Made by a program: the position numbers and the translations under genes. A stretch of DNA of 64,000 nucleotides, from contig NFUO01000548.1 in the NCBI GenBank assembly GCA_002197545.1, positions 57,641-121,640 of the forward strand, in the 5' to 3' direction. The stretch is from Acidobacteria subdivision 2 bacterium RH1 MAG20 (lineage in GTDB: Bacteria > Acidobacteriota > Terriglobia > Terriglobales > Acidobacteriaceae). This document shows positions 8,765 to 16,684 of this stretch, piece by piece. The number at the start of each line of letters is the position of its first letter. The first letter of the stretch is position 1. The notes under the pieces were generated by a model. It was not told the origin of the DNA. It saw nothing but the letters and a program-made list of their open reading frames with translations, and searched no databases.

Positions 8765-9277
8765 ATGATGGCAATGGTGACTTTACAGACCGAGACGGAT
8801 AGAGCTACCCATGCAGTGGTTCCGGCCGGTCACGCGGCTGGAGAGGTAAAAGACCCGCTGGCTGGGATGACCGTGCTGACGGCCGAAGGGCAGGAGCCGA
8901 CGCAGAAGGGCATCCAGATTACCGAGAAGGCCCTGAAGCGGATTCGTGTTGCGATGGCGAAGGAGAACGTGTCGCCGGAGCAGGGTGGTTTGCGTGTGGG
9001 GATTCAGGGCGGTGGGTGCTCGGGGTTGAGTTACAACATCAGGTTTGATTCGCAGCCGCGTGAACGCGACCGCGTGTACTCGTTCGGCGCTGGAGTGGAG
9101 ACGGTGAACGATCCGACGAATGGCGCTCCGATTCGTCTCTTTGTCGATCCGAAGAGCTTTATCTACCTGCATGGCATGGTGCTGGATTTTGAGGAGACAC
9201 TGATGCGGCAGGGGTTCAATTTCATCAATCCGAACTCGACCAAGAGTTGCGGGTGTGGGTCGAGTTTTACGGCGTAG
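8765..9277 (+). CDS. iscA: A-type Fe-S carrier protein IscA
   Basis: HesB/IscA-family protein that accepts or delivers Fe-S clusters. The conserved core occupies residues ~50-170, with C85 in QGGGCSGLSY and the C-terminal pair C162/C164 in SCGCGSSF, the three canonical ligands. About 48 extra N-terminal residues precede the usual start (core begins GIQITEKALKRI), which is unusual; ATGs at 8765, 8768 and 8774 are possible and AAGGG at 8755 favours the first two. It follows iscU after a palindromic repeat and precedes the hicAB insertion. Confidence 0.9.
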   Translation: MMAMVTLQTETDRATHAVVPAGHAAGEVKDPLAGMTVLTAEGQEPTQKGIQITEKALKRIRVAMAKENVSPEQGGLRVGIQGGGCSGLSYNIRFDSQPRERDRVYSFGAGVETVNDPTNGAPIRLFVDPKSFIYLHGMVLDFEETLMRQGFNFINPNSTKSCGCGSSFTA

Positions 9278-9289
9278 GCCCTCTCGCCA

Positions 9290-9475
9290 GTGAACTATCG
9301 CGAACTCACAAAGATGATTGAAGCGGATGGATGGCGATTGGTAAATACTGTCGGTAGTCATCGTCAATAGAAGCATCCCGAAAAAACAGGCCGGGTAACA
9401 ATTGCAGGAAAGGACGCCAAGGATGTGCCGATTGGAACTTTGAAGAACGTTCTGCGGCAGGCGGGTCTAAAATGA
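9290..9475 (+). pseudogene. hicA: hicA mRNA-interferase toxin with premature amber codon
   Basis: From GTG 9290 the frame reads as HicA: NYRELTKMIEADGWRLV, then TVGSHRQ, a TAG stop at codon 27 (9368-9370), then KHPEKTGRVTIAG and DVPIGTLKNVLRQAGLK to a TGA at 9473-9475. In HicA proteins the segment is typically GSHxQYxHP, so TAG replaces the expected Tyr codon; one base change would restore it. The catalytic His of the GSH motif is present but the product would stop right after it. The final TGA overlaps the hicB ATG (ATGA). The toxin is therefore probably dead; a read error or suppression are the alternatives. Confidence 0.85.
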
Positions 9476-9702
9476 TTGCTATGCGTGAATACACGGTTAT
9501 CTACGAGCGCGCGCAGGATGGCGGATGGGGAGCTTACGCTCCTGACTTGCCCGGTCTCGGCGTTGTGGGCGATACGCTGGAGGAGACCGAGCAATTGATC
9601 CGCGAAGGCATATCGCTGCACATTGCGGGACTGGTTGAGGATGGTCTTCCCATTCCCGAGGCCACAACGCAGGCAGCGCGTATCGCCGTGTCTGCGGCGT
9701 AA
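9472..9702 (+). CDS. hicB: HicB-family antitoxin
   Basis: A 76-residue HicB-like protein: YTVIYERAQDGGWGAYAPDL, PGLGVVGDTLEETEQLIREG and a helix ending LPIPEA are the standard partial RNase-H-fold pattern. No C-terminal DNA-binding extension is present, so self-regulation through this protein is uncertain. Its start overlaps the hicA stop and its own TAA overlaps the hscB ATG (TAATG), so it is translationally linked on both sides. With hicA disabled it would be an orphan antitoxin kept by position in the isc transcript (inference). Confidence 0.85.
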   Translation: MIAMREYTVIYERAQDGGWGAYAPDLPGLGVVGDTLEETEQLIREGISLHIAGLVEDGLPIPEATTQAARIAVSAA

Positions 9703-10343
9703 TGGTTATGACTGACCAGGCTCCCGAAGACAAATCCGATTACTTCTTTTTCTTCGATCTTCCGCGCAAACTAATGCTGGATAATGCCGCGCTGGAGAAG
9801 CAGTTTTACACGCTCTCACGCAGGCTGCATCCGGACCGGTTCGCTTCGAAGCCGGTGGCGGAGCAGGAGGCGGCGTTAGCTCAGTCGTCTCAGTTGAATG
9901 ACGCTTATCGGACTCTGAAAGATTCGATTTTGCGGACGCAGTATCTGCTGAAGCTGGAGGGAGTAGAGCTGGAGGAGCAGTCGAAGGCGGCTACCGATGC
10001 GGCACGGGCGACGGGCGAACAGAAAAAACAGATTGTTCCGCCCGAGTTGCTGGAAGAGGTCTTTGAATTGAATATGCAGCTTCAGGAGATGCGGGCGGCG
10101 AAACAGATGGGCGAGGATGAGCCGGAGCTGCGACGCGATCTGATGACGGCCAAGGATACGTTCGATGCCAAGATGGTGCAGACGCAGGCAGAGTTGGAAG
10201 GGCTGTGGGCTCGATGGGATGCTGCTGTAGATGCTGGCGATGAGGCGGGGAAGGCCGCGGTCAGGGATGCGATGGTGACGCTGCTGAACAAGCGGAGCTA
10301 TCTGCGGAACCTTGTTCGCGATGTGAACGAGGCTTTGGAGTAG
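9702..10343 (+). CDS. hscB: Fe-S co-chaperone HscB (J-domain)
   Basis: A 213-residue co-chaperone that brings IscU to HscA and stimulates its ATPase. The J-domain lies at residues ~12-80 (DYFFFFDLPRKLMLDNAALE, then the HPD triad in RRLHPDRF), and the C-terminal helical IscU-binding domain contains PPELLEEVFELNMQLQEMR. ATG 9702 overlaps the hicB stop; ATG 9708 is an equal candidate. The next forward gene, hscA, comes only after a reverse-strand gene, so hscB may end the first isc transcript. Confidence 0.92.
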   Translation: MVMTDQAPEDKSDYFFFFDLPRKLMLDNAALEKQFYTLSRRLHPDRFASKPVAEQEAALAQSSQLNDAYRTLKDSILRTQYLLKLEGVELEEQSKAATDAARATGEQKKQIVPPELLEEVFELNMQLQEMRAAKQMGEDEPELRRDLMTAKDTFDAKMVQTQAELEGLWARWDAAVDAGDEAGKAAVRDAMVTLLNKRSYLRNLVRDVNEALE

Positions 10344-10361
10344 ATGGTTTGAGCCGCTATT

Positions 10362-10838
10362 TTATGTGGCGAGACATTCGATTTGTTGCAGGTGATTGAT
10401 ATCGTGGCCAGCCATGGTTTCAACCAGCGTCCAGAAGGTCATGGTGCCGCGTTCAGGATGCGTGGTGGGGCGGTGGCGATCTTCTTCGGAGACGGTGGTG
10501 AGCAGACGGAGGTTCCAGTTGCGTGCTGCTTTGAAGAGGGCCAGTGCGGAATCGAGATCGTAGGCAGCGTAGCGCGTGGCCCAGACTTCCTGGTCGAAGG
10601 GGCGGATGAGCGCGTGCTTCAGGCTGAGGGTCTGGCGAAGGCGAAAGCTGAAGACAATCTCGCAGTCGGCGAGGTGAGCGGCGATCTCGCGGATGCTCCA
10701 TTTACCCGGAGCAGAAGCGCGTTCGATCTGCGCGCCGGAGAGTGGGGCCGTAAGCGCGTAGAGCCGGTCGGCGGTGGACGTAAGGACGGGAATCGGTTCC
10801 TGGCCAGCCAGGAATTTCTCGTAAGGGTTGAGTTCCAT
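10362..10838 (-). CDS. DinB-family protein
   Basis: A 158-residue four-helix DinB/YfiT-type protein. GKWSIREIAAHLADCE (around residues 45-60) and the C-terminal HDINHLQQIE supply the typical metal-binding histidines. Members are metal-dependent thiol transferases or of unknown function. It is on the opposite strand between hscB and hscA, so it splits the forward isc transcript; its promoter must lie in 10839-11014, shared with hscA. Specific substrate cannot be told. Confidence 0.85.
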   Translation of the reverse strand: MELNPYEKFLAGQEPIPVLTSTADRLYALTAPLSGAQIERASAPGKWSIREIAAHLADCEIVFSFRLRQTLSLKHALIRPFDQEVWATRYAAYDLDSALALFKAARNWNLRLLTTVSEEDRHRPTTHPERGTMTFWTLVETMAGHDINHLQQIECLAT

Positions 10839-11014
10839 GAAAAGAACGGTATCACGGCTTGAGGATGGATTGAAGCGCCGTGTTGCAGTTGTTGATCGTG
10901 ATTGAAAAATGGCGAAATATTGAATTCGGACGCTGGCATCTAACGTGTAGGCACGGTGTCGCTGGGATTGTAGGACAATGGAGATAAAGACATTGGAACG
11001 GTAGAGGATTGTAG

Positions 11015-13036
11015 ATGGCTGATGAGCGGGTTGTAGGAATTGATCTTGGAACGACGAATTCGCTAGTGGCCTACATGGAGAAGACCCAGCCGGAAGGGGA
11101 AATGCCGGTCGTCATTCCGGGGGAGGATGGCGAGCGGCTGGTGCCGTCCGTCGTCGCGTGGACAGACGATGGCGTGGTAGTGGGGAATGCGGCACGGGGG
11201 ACATTGCTGGCGGATTCTGCCAGTGCGGTTTATTCGGCGAAGCGATTGATGGGACGCGACCTTGCCGATGTGCAGGAGGAGTTGAAGCTGTTTCCGTTCA
11301 AGCTTGCCGAGGGATTGCAGCCGGGTGAAGTGCTGCGGCTGAACGTAGGTGGCTTGACGATGACTCCGCCGGAGATCTCTGCCTATGTGCTGATGCAGTT
11401 GAAGAAAAACGCTGAGCGGTTCTTTGGCGGCCCAGTGACGAAGGCGGTGATTACGGTTCCTGCCTACTTCAATGACGCTCAGCGGCAGGCCACGAAGGAC
11501 GCTGGACGGATCGCCGGACTGGAGGTTCTACGGCTGGTGAATGAGCCTACGGCGGCGGCGCTGGCCTATGGGTTGAACAAGAATAAAGACGGCTTGATTG
11601 CCGTCTATGACTTCGGCGGCGGTACGTTCGATATCTCAATCCTGAAACTGCATGAGGGAATCTTCGAGGTCATCGCCACGGGTGGCGACACGCACCTCGG
11701 CGGCGATGACATCGACAATCTGCTGATTGCGATTGCGCTGGATGATATTGCCGGCGATCTCGGTGAGGATGTACGCGCAAATGGCGAGGCCGTGCAGGAG
11801 ATTCGCAAGGCAGTGATTGAGGCGAAGGTTCTGCTATCAATGGCGGAGACGGCGACTCTGAATCTGCTGCTGCCCAGTGGAAAGAAATATCTCCGCGAGA
11901 TTGCACGCGAGCAGTTCGAGCAGTTGGCTGCTGGAGTGATTGCGCGGACGGCTGGGCCTTGCAAGCAGGCATTGAAGGATGCGGGTCTATCGGTTGAGCA
12001 GATCGATGAAGTCGTGCTGGTGGGTGGCTCTACGCGAATCCCCGCGGTGCGGCGGCTGGTCGATGAACTATTTGGGTTGAGTGCTCGTGGGAAGAAGCCG
12101 CATACCGAGTTGAATCCCGATGAGGTCGTAGCTTTGGGAGCTGCGGTACAGGCGCAGATTCTGGCCGGCGGATCGGCGGCTACGGAAGACCTATTGCTGC
12201 TCGATGTAACTCCGCTTTCGCTGGGGATTGAGGCGCTGGGCGGTGTTGTCGCGAAGATCATTCAGCGGAACTCGACCATTCCGGCCAGCGCGACCGAACA
12301 CTTCACAACGGGAGTAGATGGGCAGACGAATGTGGCCATCCATGTCGTGCAGGGAGAGCGTGAGCTTGCGAAGGATTGCCGGTCGCTGGCTCGGTTTGAC
12401 CTGAAAGGGATTCCGCCGATGGTGGCGGGACTGCCTCGCATCGAGGTGAAGTTTCTGATCGATGCAAATGGCATTCTGCATGTCAGCGCGCGGGAGCAGC
12501 GGAGCGGCAAAGAGGCAGAGGTTGAGGTAAAGCCGACATATGGACTTACGGACGAGCAGGTGGAATCGATGATTCTGGCCTCGTTCGATTACGCCGAGCA
12601 GGACATTCAAGAGCGGCAGGTCATCGAAGCGAAGAATGAGGCGGAGACGATTCTGGCTGCGGTGGAGAAGGGCAAAAAGCATGAAGCTTGGCAGAAGCTG
12701 ACCGCCGATGAGATTGCGAAGATTGAAGAAGGAATCAACGAGCTGAAGGCCTCGGTAAAGGGTGAAGCTTACAAGGTCATCCGACAGGCGATTGAGCGAC
12801 TGGATAAGGCGACGCGGCGATTTGCGGAGCTGATGATGGACACTGCCGTCTCCGGTGCGATGAAGGGCAAGACGATGGGCGCGGCAGGTGAGAGCATGGG
12901 TGAGGGGCCAACGGCGCCGCATCCTTTTGCCAAGGCGCAGATGCTGGATTCTAAGGCCGAAGCTGAGGCTGAGACAGCAAAGATTGAAGGTTCTATCAAC
13001 GATGAGGCTACGGCCGGAGAGTCGACGGAAGATTGA
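11015..13036 (+). CDS. hscA: Fe-S chaperone HscA (Hsp70 family)
   Basis: Hsp70-type ATPase that acts with HscB on IscU. The nucleotide-binding domain starts VVGIDLGTTNSLVAYME, with AVITVPAYFNDAQRQATKDA, VYDFGGGTFDISIL and VLVGGSTRIPAVR; the substrate domain includes DVTPLSLGIEALGG. At 673 residues it is longer than E. coli HscA; the surplus is a C-terminal Ala/Glu-rich tail after about residue 620. DnaK identity is less likely because of location between hscB and fdx and the HscA-like short linker. The 176-base gap upstream likely holds its own promoter, divergent from dinB. Confidence 0.9.
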   Translation: MADERVVGIDLGTTNSLVAYMEKTQPEGEMPVVIPGEDGERLVPSVVAWTDDGVVVGNAARGTLLADSASAVYSAKRLMGRDLADVQEELKLFPFKLAEGLQPGEVLRLNVGGLTMTPPEISAYVLMQLKKNAERFFGGPVTKAVITVPAYFNDAQRQATKDAGRIAGLEVLRLVNEPTAAALAYGLNKNKDGLIAVYDFGGGTFDISILKLHEGIFEVIATGGDTHLGGDDIDNLLIAIALDDIAGDLGEDVRANGEAVQEIRKAVIEAKVLLSMAETATLNLLLPSGKKYLREIAREQFEQLAAGVIARTAGPCKQALKDAGLSVEQIDEVVLVGGSTRIPAVRRLVDELFGLSARGKKPHTELNPDEVVALGAAVQAQILAGGSAATEDLLLLDVTPLSLGIEALGGVVAKIIQRNSTIPASATEHFTTGVDGQTNVAIHVVQGERELAKDCRSLARFDLKGIPPMVAGLPRIEVKFLIDANGILHVSAREQRSGKEAEVEVKPTYGLTDEQVESMILASFDYAEQDIQERQVIEAKNEAETILAAVEKGKKHEAWQKLTADEIAKIEEGINELKASVKGEAYKVIRQAIERLDKATRRFAELMMDTAVSGAMKGKTMGAAGESMGEGPTAPHPFAKAQMLDSKAEAEAETAKIEGSINDEATAGESTED

Positions 13037-13038
13037 TT

Positions 13039-13476
13039 ATGTCTGAGAACAAGAAAAGTGATGAAGTCGTGGATTTGTCGAAGCCTGCGGGCGAAGGGAT
13101 GGTTCGGGTTACGTTCGAGCCTGAAGGACGGACGGTCGAGTTTCCGTTCGACTCGCTGCCATATGAGGGGCATGGGCAGCCGATGTCGTTTCTGGATGTT
13201 GCCGAGAACTACGATATTTTTCTGGACCACGCCTGCGGCGGAGTCTGCGCCTGCACGACCTGTCACCTTTGGGTGAAAGAGGGCATGCAGGGCGTGAGTG
13301 AGCCGGAAGATCTGGAACTTGACCGCATGGAGACGGCGGCGGATATCCAGTTGAACTCGCGGCTTGGGTGCCAGGCTGTGATTGAAAAGCCGGGAACGTA
13401 TGTGGTCGAGATTCCGAAGTGGAACCGGAATTACGTGCAGGAAGGCAAGCCACGGCATGGGCCGGGTAGCGAATAG
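13039..13476 (+). CDS. fdx: ISC-type [2Fe-2S] ferredoxin
   Basis: Adrenodoxin-like ferredoxin supplying electrons to cluster assembly. The ATG is two bases after the hscA stop. Ligand cysteines appear as HACGGVCACTTCHLWV (C66, C72, C75, with the extra C70 also seen in E. coli Fdx) and LGCQAV (C111). The C-terminus IPKWNRNYVQEG is ISC-type. Being the last gene in the locus fits the classical iscSUA-hscBA-fdx order. Confidence 0.93.
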   Translation: MSENKKSDEVVDLSKPAGEGMVRVTFEPEGRTVEFPFDSLPYEGHGQPMSFLDVAENYDIFLDHACGGVCACTTCHLWVKEGMQGVSEPEDLELDRMETAADIQLNSRLGCQAVIEKPGTYVVEIPKWNRNYVQEGKPRHGPGSE

Positions 13477-13525
13477 CTTCCGTTTATCCAGCTACGGACT
13501 TAAGATCTAATTAAGTCTCCAAACA

Positions 13526-13598
13526 TTCCCTCAGCGGCTAAAGCCGCATTGCAGGCAAACCACTTGCGGCACGGCTGAAGCCGTGCCCTTAACAAAAC
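13526..13598. repeat. bipartite palindromic repeat (GGCTAAAGCC + GGCACGGCTGAAGCCGTGCC)
   Basis: Two hairpins are separated by ~20 bases: GCGGCTAAAGCCGC (13533-13547 region) and GGCACGGCTGAAGCCGTGCC followed by CTTAACAAAAC. The same two-hairpin module recurs inside ispE at about 20585-20659. Here it lies between the ends of fdx and ggt, which converge, so it may also serve as a bidirectional terminator. Confidence 0.8.
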
Positions 13599-13618
13599 CG
13601 GACTTAATCAGAGTTTCC

Positions 13619-15412
13619 TTAATAGCCGGCGGCTTTGCCGTAGTTGCGGCGGTTGTCGTGGCCTCCGAGGAGTTCTCCGGTCTTGGGATCGATGGCGATG
13701 AGTTCGCTGTCGCCCCAGACGCCGGGATTGTGTTCGTCGGCTACGGCGAGACGGTTGACATTGTAGCCCATGGCTTTGAGCTGAGCGGCTACGTCTACGG
13801 GGAACTTCTTTTCGAGGTCGAGGCGATCGGGCAGGTACTGGTGGTGAAAACGGGGGGCGTCGGCGGCCTGCTGGATGTTGAGATGATTGTCGACGACGCT
13901 GATGAGGTCGTTAGCAACTGTGGTGATAATGGTGGGGCCGCCGGGGGAGCCGAGGACGAGGCGAAGTTTGCCGGATTTCTTGCGGCGGCTGTGGGTGATA
14001 ACGATAGTTGGGGTCATGGCCGAGAGCGGGCGCTTGCCGGGGGCGATGGCGTTGGCCGGGCCCTGGATGAGTCCGTACATATTGGGGACGCCCTGCTTGG
14101 AGGCGAAGTCGTCCATCTCGTCGTTCAACAGAAAGCCGAGACCTTCGACGGTGACTCCGGAGCCGAAACCGTTGTTGAGGGTGTAAGTGCTGGATACAGC
14201 GTTGCCTTCTGCATCGACTACAGAAAAGTGCGTGGTTTGAGTGGATTCATGAACGGGCTCGGGCCGGGGCGATGGCGGCATGAATCCGGCGGGGCGGACG
14301 AGATCGGCGGAGGGGGTAGGTTTGTCGCGCTGGATGGATTTGCGCCACGCGGCGGCGTAGGCGCGGCTGGACATCTGCTGGATGGGCTGGGGGGAGAAGT
14401 CGGGGTCGCCGAGATAGTCGGCGCGGTCCATGAAGGCACGGCGGAAAGCTTCGGCGATGTAGTGCACCTGGGCGGCGGAGCGGTCGGGGCCCAGCTTAGG
14501 CAGCTTGTAGCCGGAGAGGATGTTGAGGATCTCGACGAGGACGATGCCGCCGGAGGAGGGCGGCGGCGCGGTGATGACATCGTAACCGCGATAGCGGCCG
14601 ACGATCGGGGCGCGCTCTTTGACCTGGTAGTCGGCGAGGTCGGCGGCGGTAATGAGGCCTCCGTTGGCTTGCTCGAAGGCGGCGATCTGTCTGGCTATGT
14701 CGCCTTTGTAGAAGTCGGCGGGGTCGTGGGAGATTTTGGTGAGGGTGGCGGCGAGGAGAGGCTGCCGGAAGGTGTCGCCTGTCTGATAGAAGTTGCCGTC
14801 GCGTTGGAAGATGCGGGCGGAGACGGGGAAGCCGATGAGGTTCTTGCTGTGGAGGGCGCGGGCCTCCGCGGCGGAGAGGGTGTAGCCTTCGGTGGCGAGG
14901 CGGATGGCGGGAGCCATGTCCTGGGCGAGGGTGAGCTTGCCGAAGTGCTGCTGGGCGTAGACGAGACCGGCGACGGTGCCGGGGACTCCGCTGGCCTTGT
15001 AGCCGACGGTGGAGAGGCCGGGGATGACATTTTTATTGGTGTCGAGGTACATGTCGGCGGTAGCGGCGGCGGGGGCCTTTTCGCGGTAGTCGAGGAAATG
15101 GGTTTGGCCCTTGTGGTCGCGGATGAGCATGAAGCCTCCGCCACCGAGATTGCCGGCGAAGGGATAGACGACAGCGAGGGCGAAGCCTACGGCCACGGCC
15201 GCGTCGATGGCGTTGCCGCCTTGCTTGAGGATGGCTACGCCGGCGTCGGTGGCGTCGTGGTGGATGGAGACGACCATGGCGTGGGCGGCGCGGGTGGGTT
15301 CGTCGGTTTGAGCAGTGGCGGCGAATGGAGAGAAGGCGAGCGTGGCTGTGAGCAGGAAGGCAGTGACGCGGATCAGCGTCGAGGTCCTGTGGGCCGGGTT
15401 GGATAGAGTCAC
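13619..15412 (-). CDS. ggt: gamma-glutamyltransferase (glutathione hydrolase)
   Basis: A 597-residue secreted N-terminal-nucleophile hydrolase that splits gamma-glutamyl bonds, for example of glutathione, in the periplasm. A signal peptide runs to about residue 34 (TAFLLTATLAFSPFAATAQ). The autoprocessing site and nucleophile are Thr393 in QTTHFSVVDAEGNAVSSTYT, with the lid/Gly loop SAMTPTIV further on. GTG start at 15412 is supported by AAGGAG ten bases upstream. The opposite strand has a 607-codon open frame that is only a codon-bias shadow. Confidence 0.93.
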   Translation of the reverse strand: MTLSNPAHRTSTLIRVTAFLLTATLAFSPFAATAQTDEPTRAAHAMVVSIHHDATDAGVAILKQGGNAIDAAVAVGFALAVVYPFAGNLGGGGFMLIRDHKGQTHFLDYREKAPAAATADMYLDTNKNVIPGLSTVGYKASGVPGTVAGLVYAQQHFGKLTLAQDMAPAIRLATEGYTLSAAEARALHSKNLIGFPVSARIFQRDGNFYQTGDTFRQPLLAATLTKISHDPADFYKGDIARQIAAFEQANGGLITAADLADYQVKERAPIVGRYRGYDVITAPPPSSGGIVLVEILNILSGYKLPKLGPDRSAAQVHYIAEAFRRAFMDRADYLGDPDFSPQPIQQMSSRAYAAAWRKSIQRDKPTPSADLVRPAGFMPPSPRPEPVHESTQTTHFSVVDAEGNAVSSTYTLNNGFGSGVTVEGLGFLLNDEMDDFASKQGVPNMYGLIQGPANAIAPGKRPLSAMTPTIVITHSRRKKSGKLRLVLGSPGGPTIITTVANDLISVVDNHLNIQQAADAPRFHHQYLPDRLDLEKKFPVDVAAQLKAMGYNVNRLAVADEHNPGVWGDSELIAIDPKTGELLGGHDNRRNYGKAAGY

Positions 15413-15488
15413 GTTAACTTCTCCTTTAACTACCTGGGTGGAGCGATGATAAACGGGACTTGCCGCTGGGCATAGGACTGCGTTCTTT

Positions 15489-15600
15489 CAGGAGTATCCC
15501 CCCTGGGGTACTTTTCCTGTAAAGTCTTCATTGTAAAGAAGTTAAATTGTAAAGTCTTCTTTCTAAAGAAGTTAGTATGTAAACCTTTCTTTCTGAAAGA
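15489..15600. repeat. short hairpin repeats upstream of ggt
   Basis: After a GTATCCCC/GGGGTAC palindrome (about 15489-15511), three imperfect units of ~31 bases follow, each starting TGTAAA and ending GTTA, with self-complementary centres (TTCTTT-CT-AAAGAA in the second, CTTTC-T-GAAAG in the third). Together with the strong hairpin that follows they look like the body of a small RNA or a multi-hairpin leader. No spacers of CRISPR kind are present. Confidence 0.55.
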
Positions 15601-15601
15601 G

Positions 15602-15642
15602 TTAGGCCCAGCGTTTCGCTGGGCCCTAACTCTTGTTTTTCT
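15602..15642 (+). terminator. strong hairpin with T-rich tail
   Basis: TTAGGCCCAGCG-TTTC-GCTGGGCCCTAA forms a near-perfect 12-pair stem followed by CTCTTGTTTTTC. T-richness is only on the plus strand, so it would end a rightward transcript, yet no rightward gene lies to its left apart from the hairpin repeats. Confidence 0.7.
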
Positions 15643-16041
15643 CTATTGTTTTAATTGTAACGAATTGGAGATAACTAAATGGCAGTTTTTGCTAGATTTA
15701 TTTTCAGGAGGTAAGTGACTGTTTCTGTTTGACTTATTGAAGGAGTTTGAATTTCAAGGAGGCTGTGGGGGCTTGACAAGAAACGGCGAGGAGACTGGCA
15801 AAGGCTGCTGAAAAAGTCTGTTGCGGCAATTATAAAAAAAGCCCGGGGCTGAAGCCCCTCGTATTTTCAAGGACTTATTCGTAGGGCTAAAGCCCTACGC
15901 TAATCCGAGAGACCACAGCAGAGACCACAACAGAGACTTTTTCATCACCTTCTGGCAGAGCACTTGAACGGTCGGAATGACAGAGTCTTTGGGCTTTTTT
16001 AGAGATAAAGATGAACAGTTTGCGTGGGACGGCGGTCTTAG
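15643..16041. other. intergenic region with mini-ORFs and a palindromic repeat
   Basis: This AT-richer stretch has no long gene. A 12-codon frame ATG 15679 to TAA 15714 (MAVFARFIFRR) has GGAG upstream. Near-perfect Shine-Dalgarno sequences occur at 15706, 15740 and 15756, each followed by very short frames. At about 15841-15905 lies a two-hairpin repeat, GGGGCTGAAGCCCC and GTAGGGCTAAAGCCCTAC, a relative of the element at 13526. Nothing else is recognised. Confidence 0.4.
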
Positions 16042-16073
16042 GGTATGAAGGCGAGCGGGTATGAAGGCGAGCG
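16042..16073. repeat. 16-base tandem duplication
   Basis: GGTATGAAGGCGAGCG is present twice, head to tail, 30 bases before the ECF sigma start. It may alter promoter or leader spacing. Confidence 0.8.
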
Positions 16074-16102
16074 AAGGTATGGCTACTGCATCGTGAGGGC
16101 GG

Positions 16103-16684
16103 ATGGACTTGCCGGTGGTATGGACGGAGCTTGAGGGCTTGAAATCAGGGGGGCGCGAGGACTTGCGTCGTGATGATCTGCTGGAGCGGGAGCAGGAGTT
16201 TTCGGGGATCGTCGAGCGGCAGGCGCGGTTTATGTTTCGCGTGGCGTATGGGTTGTTGCGCAATGTGCAGGACGCCGAGGATGCGGTGCAGGAGGCTTTT
16301 TTGAAGCTGTATCGGGGCGATGCCTGGCGGCGGATGGAGGATGAGAAGGCGTTTCTGGCGCGGACGGTCTGGCGGGTGGCTCTGGACCGAGCGCCGAAGG
16401 CCGCCGACCGGATGGACGATGTGGCCGGGATGGAGTTGGCTGCCGGTGGCGCATCCCCGGAGAGTCATACAGCGGATGACGATGAGCGGGTTTTGCTGAG
16501 GCGGCTGATCGATGGCTTGCCGGAGGAGTTGCGGCAGCCGCTGGTGTTGAGCGCGGTGGAGGAGATGACTTCGCGGGAGGTTGCGGTGGTGATGGGGATT
16601 CCCGAGGGCACGGTGCGGACGCGGTTGATGCGGGCAAGGGCGGAGTTGAAGAAGAGGTTTGAGCGGATGGAGGTGCGGCGATGA
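16103..16684 (+). CDS. ECF-family RNA polymerase sigma factor
   Basis: A 193-residue sigma-70 family factor of the extracytoplasmic type. Region 2 is seen at residues ~35-75 (FRVAYGLLRNVQDAEDAVQE) and region 4 at ~130-185 (LPEELRQPLVLSAVEEMTSREVAVVMGIPEGTVRTRLMRARAEL); region 3 is absent, as expected. ATG is preceded by GAGGG. Its stop overlaps the start of the next gene (ATGA), so the downstream membrane protein is probably its regulator. Target promoters cannot be told. Confidence 0.9.
   Translation: MDLPVVWTELEGLKSGGREDLRRDDLLEREQEFSGIVERQARFMFRVAYGLLRNVQDAEDAVQEAFLKLYRGDAWRRMEDEKAFLARTVWRVALDRAPKAADRMDDVAGMELAAGGASPESHTADDDERVLLRRLIDGLPEELRQPLVLSAVEEMTSREVAVVMGIPEGTVRTRLMRARAELKKRFERMEVRR

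Noticed and set aside
9368..9370. Amber codon in hicA as pyrrolysine or programmed read-through
   Set aside because: No supporting context is seen; the position is a Tyr codon in the family, so a nonsense mutation is simpler.
13583..15406. 607-codon open frame on the plus strand opposite ggt
   Set aside because: Gly/Val/Asp-rich composition without domains is typical of antisense shadow of a GC-rich gene; ggt has all catalytic motifs.
15520..15600. Three repeats considered as a CRISPR array
   Set aside because: Units abut without unique spacers, are imperfect, and no cas genes are near.
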